From: Paenibacillus sp. FSL H8-0548
GTDB lineage: Bacteria > Bacillota > Bacilli > Paenibacillales > Paenibacillaceae
Assembly: GCF_038630985.1 (NCBI RefSeq)
Contig: NZ_CP152049.1
Location: forward strand, 3,863,501-3,927,500
Direction of reading: 5' to 3'
DNA: 64,000 nt
Both the position numbers and the translations under genes were made by a program. Under the pieces are notes generated by a model. That model searched no databases, was not told where the DNA came from, and worked only from the letters and a program-made list of their open reading frames with translations. Positions 61,334-64,000 of this stretch are shown here, piece after piece (the stretch's first letter is position 1; every line of letters starts with the position of its first letter).

Positions 61334-62190
61334 TGCCAATCCGTATACAAATCAGTTCTACGATCGCGCCAGGTTGTAACAGAGCCCTTTGCCCTTACTT
61401 CCTCCAGAAGCGCCAAATCAAGATCTGCAACGACAAGCATATCGTCATTAATGATTCCTTCACTCAAAATACCCGCCGGCGGGAAAGGGATGTCATTGGG
61501 TGCAATAATTGCAGCCTGTCCAAAGTTAGCACGCATAAGATCTACCTTGCGAAGCGAGCCGACCGTACCTGTAGTCACAATATACACTTGATTTTCGACA
61601 GCTCTGGCATGACAGCAATATCGGACTCGATAGAACCCATGACGATCGTCCGTACAGGAAGGACAAAAAACAACGTCCGCCCCTTTCGCACGAGCCATTC
61701 TTACGATTTCAGGAAATTCGATATCGTAGCAGGTAAGCATCGCAATCGTGCCAAATGCTGTGTCAAACACCTCAAGCCCTTCGCCCGCAGACATATTCCA
61801 GCCCTCTACCTCAGAAGGGGTAATATGAATTTTATGTTGAACATCGACTTTGCCATTTGGATGAAAGAGATGCGCCGCGTTTCGCAAGCTTCCGTCCGAA
61901 GTTTTGATGACGTGGGTTCCCCCAACAATATAAACCGAGTACTCGGAAGCAAGCGAACGAAACAATTTCAGATAGTCCTCCGTAAAATCAGGAAGCCTAT
62001 CTATCGTTAACGCTTGTCCCGCCTCATCTCCAATCGATAGCAATTGGGTCGTCAGAAACTCAGGGAACAAAATAAATTGCACCCCATACTCCGAAGCATT
62101 TCGTACATAATGGGTAACTTGCTCAGCGAATTGCTCAAATGAGCTAATATCGGCAAGCATATATTGAACGGCTGCCGTCCGAAACTTCAT
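61330..62190 (-). CDS. Carbon-nitrogen hydrolase (nitrilase superfamily)
   Basis: A 286-residue amidase-type enzyme. The catalytic triad is visible as Glu in LFPEFLTTQLLS (about 43), Lys in VQHKIHITPSE (about 117) and Cys in MLTCYDIEFPEI (about 152). The family hydrolyses amides, nitriles or N-carbamoyl compounds such as deaminated glutathione or carbamoyl-putrescine. This branch often occurs fused to or beside a GNAT domain, as here where the next gene is translationally coupled. It heads the cassette, 25 nt after the histidine kinase gene. Confidence 0.9.
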   Translation of the reverse strand: MKFRTAAVQYMLADISSFEQFAEQVTHYVRNASEYGVQFILFPEFLTTQLLSIGDEAGQALTIDRLPDFTEDYLKLFRSLASEYSVYIVGGTHVIKTSDGSLRNAAHLFHPNGKVDVQHKIHITPSEVEGWNMSAGEGLEVFDTAFGTIAMLTCYDIEFPEIVRMARAKGADVVFCPSCTDDRHGFYRVRYCCHARAVENQVYIVTTGTVGSLRKVDLMRANFGQAAIIAPNDIPFPPAGILSEGIINDDMLVVADLDLALLEEVRAKGSVTTWRDRRTDLYTDWQ

Positions 62191-62215
62191 AAGCCAATTC
62201 CTCCAGCCCTTATCG

Positions 62216-63574
62216 TTATTGTTTACGCTGCTTGAACTGAAGTGTTATCGTCGTGCCTAAATCAGGCAAACTAAACACATCTACCTTTCCTTCATGCAAA
62301 TCAATAATACGTTTAGCTATGGATAAGCCCAGACCTACCCCGCCAGTCGCCCTGCTTCTTGCCCCGTCTACGCGGTAGAAGCGTTCAAATAAATGGGGAA
62401 TCTCGTTCTCGGGAATGCCCATGCCTTTGTCCTTAACCTCAATTTTGACAATATGTCTGACAAGCGTGATCGTAACGTCAATTGGTTCCTTCGAGTATTT
62501 GATGGCATTATCCAGCAAAATAACGAGCAGCTGCCTAATTTTGTCCTTATCTCCGACCATGCGAACGACCTTAGACATAGCCTTCACTCGAATCGGACGG
62601 CCAAAGGTTGTCTGCAGCATCGTTGCGATTTCATCTACAACTTGGACAACGTCAAACAACTCCTGCTGCAGCCAATCCTCCTGCTCTGCTTCGGCAAGCA
62701 TAAGCATCGACTTCGTTAAGTTTTGCAAACGATTCGCTTCCTTATCAATGGCCTCGATTGCCTCATTTCGCAGACTCTCATCGCCACTCCCCCATCGCTT
62801 TAGCATACCAGCATAGCTGCTAATAACCGTCAGCGGCGTCTTAAGCTCATGGGAGGCATCGGCTACGAATTGCTTCTGCTTCGCAAAGGTACGCTCCAGC
62901 CTTTCAATCATCTGATTAAAGGCACGGACTAGCTGCAGCAGCTCCGCAGATTCTTCACGGCTGCTTAACTCGATTTGTCTAAGCTTACCGCTGCGATCAA
63001 TCTCTCGCATCGTGTTGACCATTTGCTGAATAGGTGCCGTAAGTCTGGAAGTAAACCAATATGTACCGAATATCGCAAAAAGAATCGCTCCTCCGCTCGT
63101 GACGCTAAGCGCAGCGACCAGAACTTGCAAATAATTGTCCAGCTCGTCCAAAATACGATTGATCTCAAGCATCGCAATGACTTGATTTCCATCGTATAAC
63201 GGTACACGCATGAACAAAATACGTTCCCCGCCCTTCGAGATCATACCTGTATGGTGATGCTTCTCAAAGGCCGCAGGAAGCTGCTGAAGAAGCTCGTCTG
63301 AGCCCGTAATATTAACAACCCTGTTATTAGGCGCAATAATACGAATCATTTCGTTTACGTTATAATACTCATTGAGCAGCTCCGGATAGTTTAATCCTCG
63401 GCCACTCTGAATTCGGGGATTTTCCAGCATGAGATTAACCTTGTTTGCAATAACCTCTTCTTCACTCTCGGTCGTAATCTTGATCACATAAAAATAAACG
63501 AAAATATTAAACAAAATCAAAATAAAAATTAACCAAAAAATAGTGAAAAGCGTAAACCGTTTACGCAGCGTCAT
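62216..63574 (-). CDS. Membrane sensor histidine kinase (OmpR-type partner)
   Basis: A 452-residue kinase with two transmembrane helices (about 8-32 and 150-172) that flank an extracytoplasmic sensor, then a HAMP domain, DHp with His in DASHELKTPLTVI (near 241) and HATPase with N box LVILLDNAIKYSKE, G1 KDKGMGIP and GGVGLGLSIAKRI. This resembles ArlS/CssS-like kinases. Its start overlaps the regulator stop by 4 nt, so kinase and regulator are coupled. The signal is unknown. Confidence 0.92.
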   Translation of the reverse strand: MTLRKRFTLFTIFWLIFILILFNIFVYFYVIKITTESEEEVIANKVNLMLENPRIQSGRGLNYPELLNEYYNVNEMIRIIAPNNRVVNITGSDELLQQLPAAFEKHHHTGMISKGGERILFMRVPLYDGNQVIAMLEINRILDELDNYLQVLVAALSVTSGGAILFAIFGTYWFTSRLTAPIQQMVNTMREIDRSGKLRQIELSSREESAELLQLVRAFNQMIERLERTFAKQKQFVADASHELKTPLTVISSYAGMLKRWGSGDESLRNEAIEAIDKEANRLQNLTKSMLMLAEAEQEDWLQQELFDVVQVVDEIATMLQTTFGRPIRVKAMSKVVRMVGDKDKIRQLLVILLDNAIKYSKEPIDVTITLVRHIVKIEVKDKGMGIPENEIPHLFERFYRVDGARSRATGGVGLGLSIAKRIIDLHEGKVDVFSLPDLGTTITLQFKQRKQ

Positions 63575-64000
63575 GCATCCGGCTCCTTTATCATATAACC
63601 TACTCCGCGAACCGTATGAATGAGCTTGTGACGATAGCCCTTGTCCAGCTTCTGACGCAAGTAACGAATATAAACGTCAACCAGATTCGTTTCGCCGATA
63701 AAATCATAGCCCCAAACCTCGGATAAAATATCTTCTCGGGACTTCTCATCATTTTTGTTCTCAACGAGGTAGACAAGCAATTCAAACTCACGCGGCGTCA
63801 GTTCTATCAGAATATCCTTCCTATAAACCTTGCGTGTGCGCAGCTCAATTGTCAGATCCCCGACCTTGATCATATCTGAGCCTTCTGCTTCCTTCGGATA
63901 CTGCTGGAATATACGCAATATATTGCGCACGCGTGCAAGCAGCTCCTCCATAGCAAATGGTTTCGTAATATAATCATTTGCTCCATGCTCAAAACCGCTG
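63571..64000 (-). CDS. OmpR/PhoB-family response regulator, 5' truncated by window edge
   Basis: The C-terminal part of a response regulator running off the right end. The visible receiver end has GANDYITKPFAMEEL, with the conserved Lys of KPF. The winged-helix DNA-binding domain includes ELTPREFELLVYLVENKND and DVYIRYLRQKLDKGYRHKLI, then TVRGVGYM. The frame continues to the window edge, so the phosphoacceptor Asp is not visible. It pairs with the kinase that follows. Confidence 0.92.
   Translation of the reverse strand, partial: SGFEHGANDYITKPFAMEELLARVRNILRIFQQYPKEAEGSDMIKVGDLTIELRTRKVYRKDILIELTPREFELLVYLVENKNDEKSREDILSEVWGYDFIGETNLVDVYIRYLRQKLDKGYRHKLIHTVRGVGYMIKEPDA

Noticed and set aside
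61225..62010. Plus-strand frame of 261 codons
   Set aside because: It lies opposite the carbon-nitrogen hydrolase, whose catalytic triad is intact. The antisense product has no motif.

Overview
The window reads as chromosomal DNA of a spore-forming, moderate-GC Firmicute, most likely a Paenibacillus or close relative. The evidence is indirect but consistent. It has a SleB-type spore cortex hydrolase, a YdjO-like cold-inducible zinc-ribbon protein, a YpdA-type bacillithiol disulfide reductase, XerS, Gram-positive LexA boxes, strong GGAGG ribosome binding sites and frequent TTG/GTG starts. No rRNA, tRNA, CRISPR array, prophage block or insertion sequence was seen. The window opens inside a CLC channel gene and closes inside an OmpR-type response regulator gene.

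Layout. 1-9.3 kb: CLC channel, UppP and a radical SAM protein, a DCC protein, a two-component system, and small metabolic or redox genes (lactonase, VOC, DsbA/FrnE, SleB). 9.5-17.5 kb: a short-chain oxidoreductase behind a palindromic operator, XerS, a heterodimeric ABC exporter behind a leader-peptide attenuator, and YpdA. 17.7-30.4 kb: a probable organosulfur scavenging regulon with a peptide-type ABC importer, two NtaA/DszA-type flavin monooxygenases, an SfnB/DszC-type enzyme, an M20 amidohydrolase, a tandem AhpD-like protein and a LysR regulator. 30.4-36.5 kb: MoxR-DUF58-DUF4129 operon, ChbG-like deacetylase, APH-family kinase, MOSC protein. 36.5-40.9 kb: a gene-poor stretch with a composite palindromic repeat, a membrane-tethered receiver, a DUF3298 protein, GNAT, an orphan ABC ATPase, a 74-residue protein under two LexA boxes, a 44-residue protein, and a HAD hydrolase. 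41-53.7 kb: core metabolism (topB, gltD, folA-thyA, thioesterase, pyruvate dehydrogenase operon pdhABCD). 53.9-64 kb: esterase, TRIC-like channel plus low-molecular-weight phosphatase, thiamine pyrophosphokinase, a MutS2-like ATPase without Smr domain behind an elaborate leader RNA, a translationally coupled nitrilase/GNAT/GNAT/metallo-hydrolase cassette, and a two-component system.

The most interesting parts are regulatory. The MutS2-like gene sits behind a roughly 380-nt leader. This carries an 8-codon ORF that overlaps the 5' arm of an 11-bp long-range helix, and then two tandem terminators. The ABC exporter leader has a 39-codon ORF, internal hairpins and a terminator. Both look like ribosome-sensing attenuators. 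Separately, a previously uncharacterised 74-residue protein has a promoter framed by two near-consensus LexA boxes, and two unequal copies of a palindromic intergenic repeat lie about 4 kb apart.
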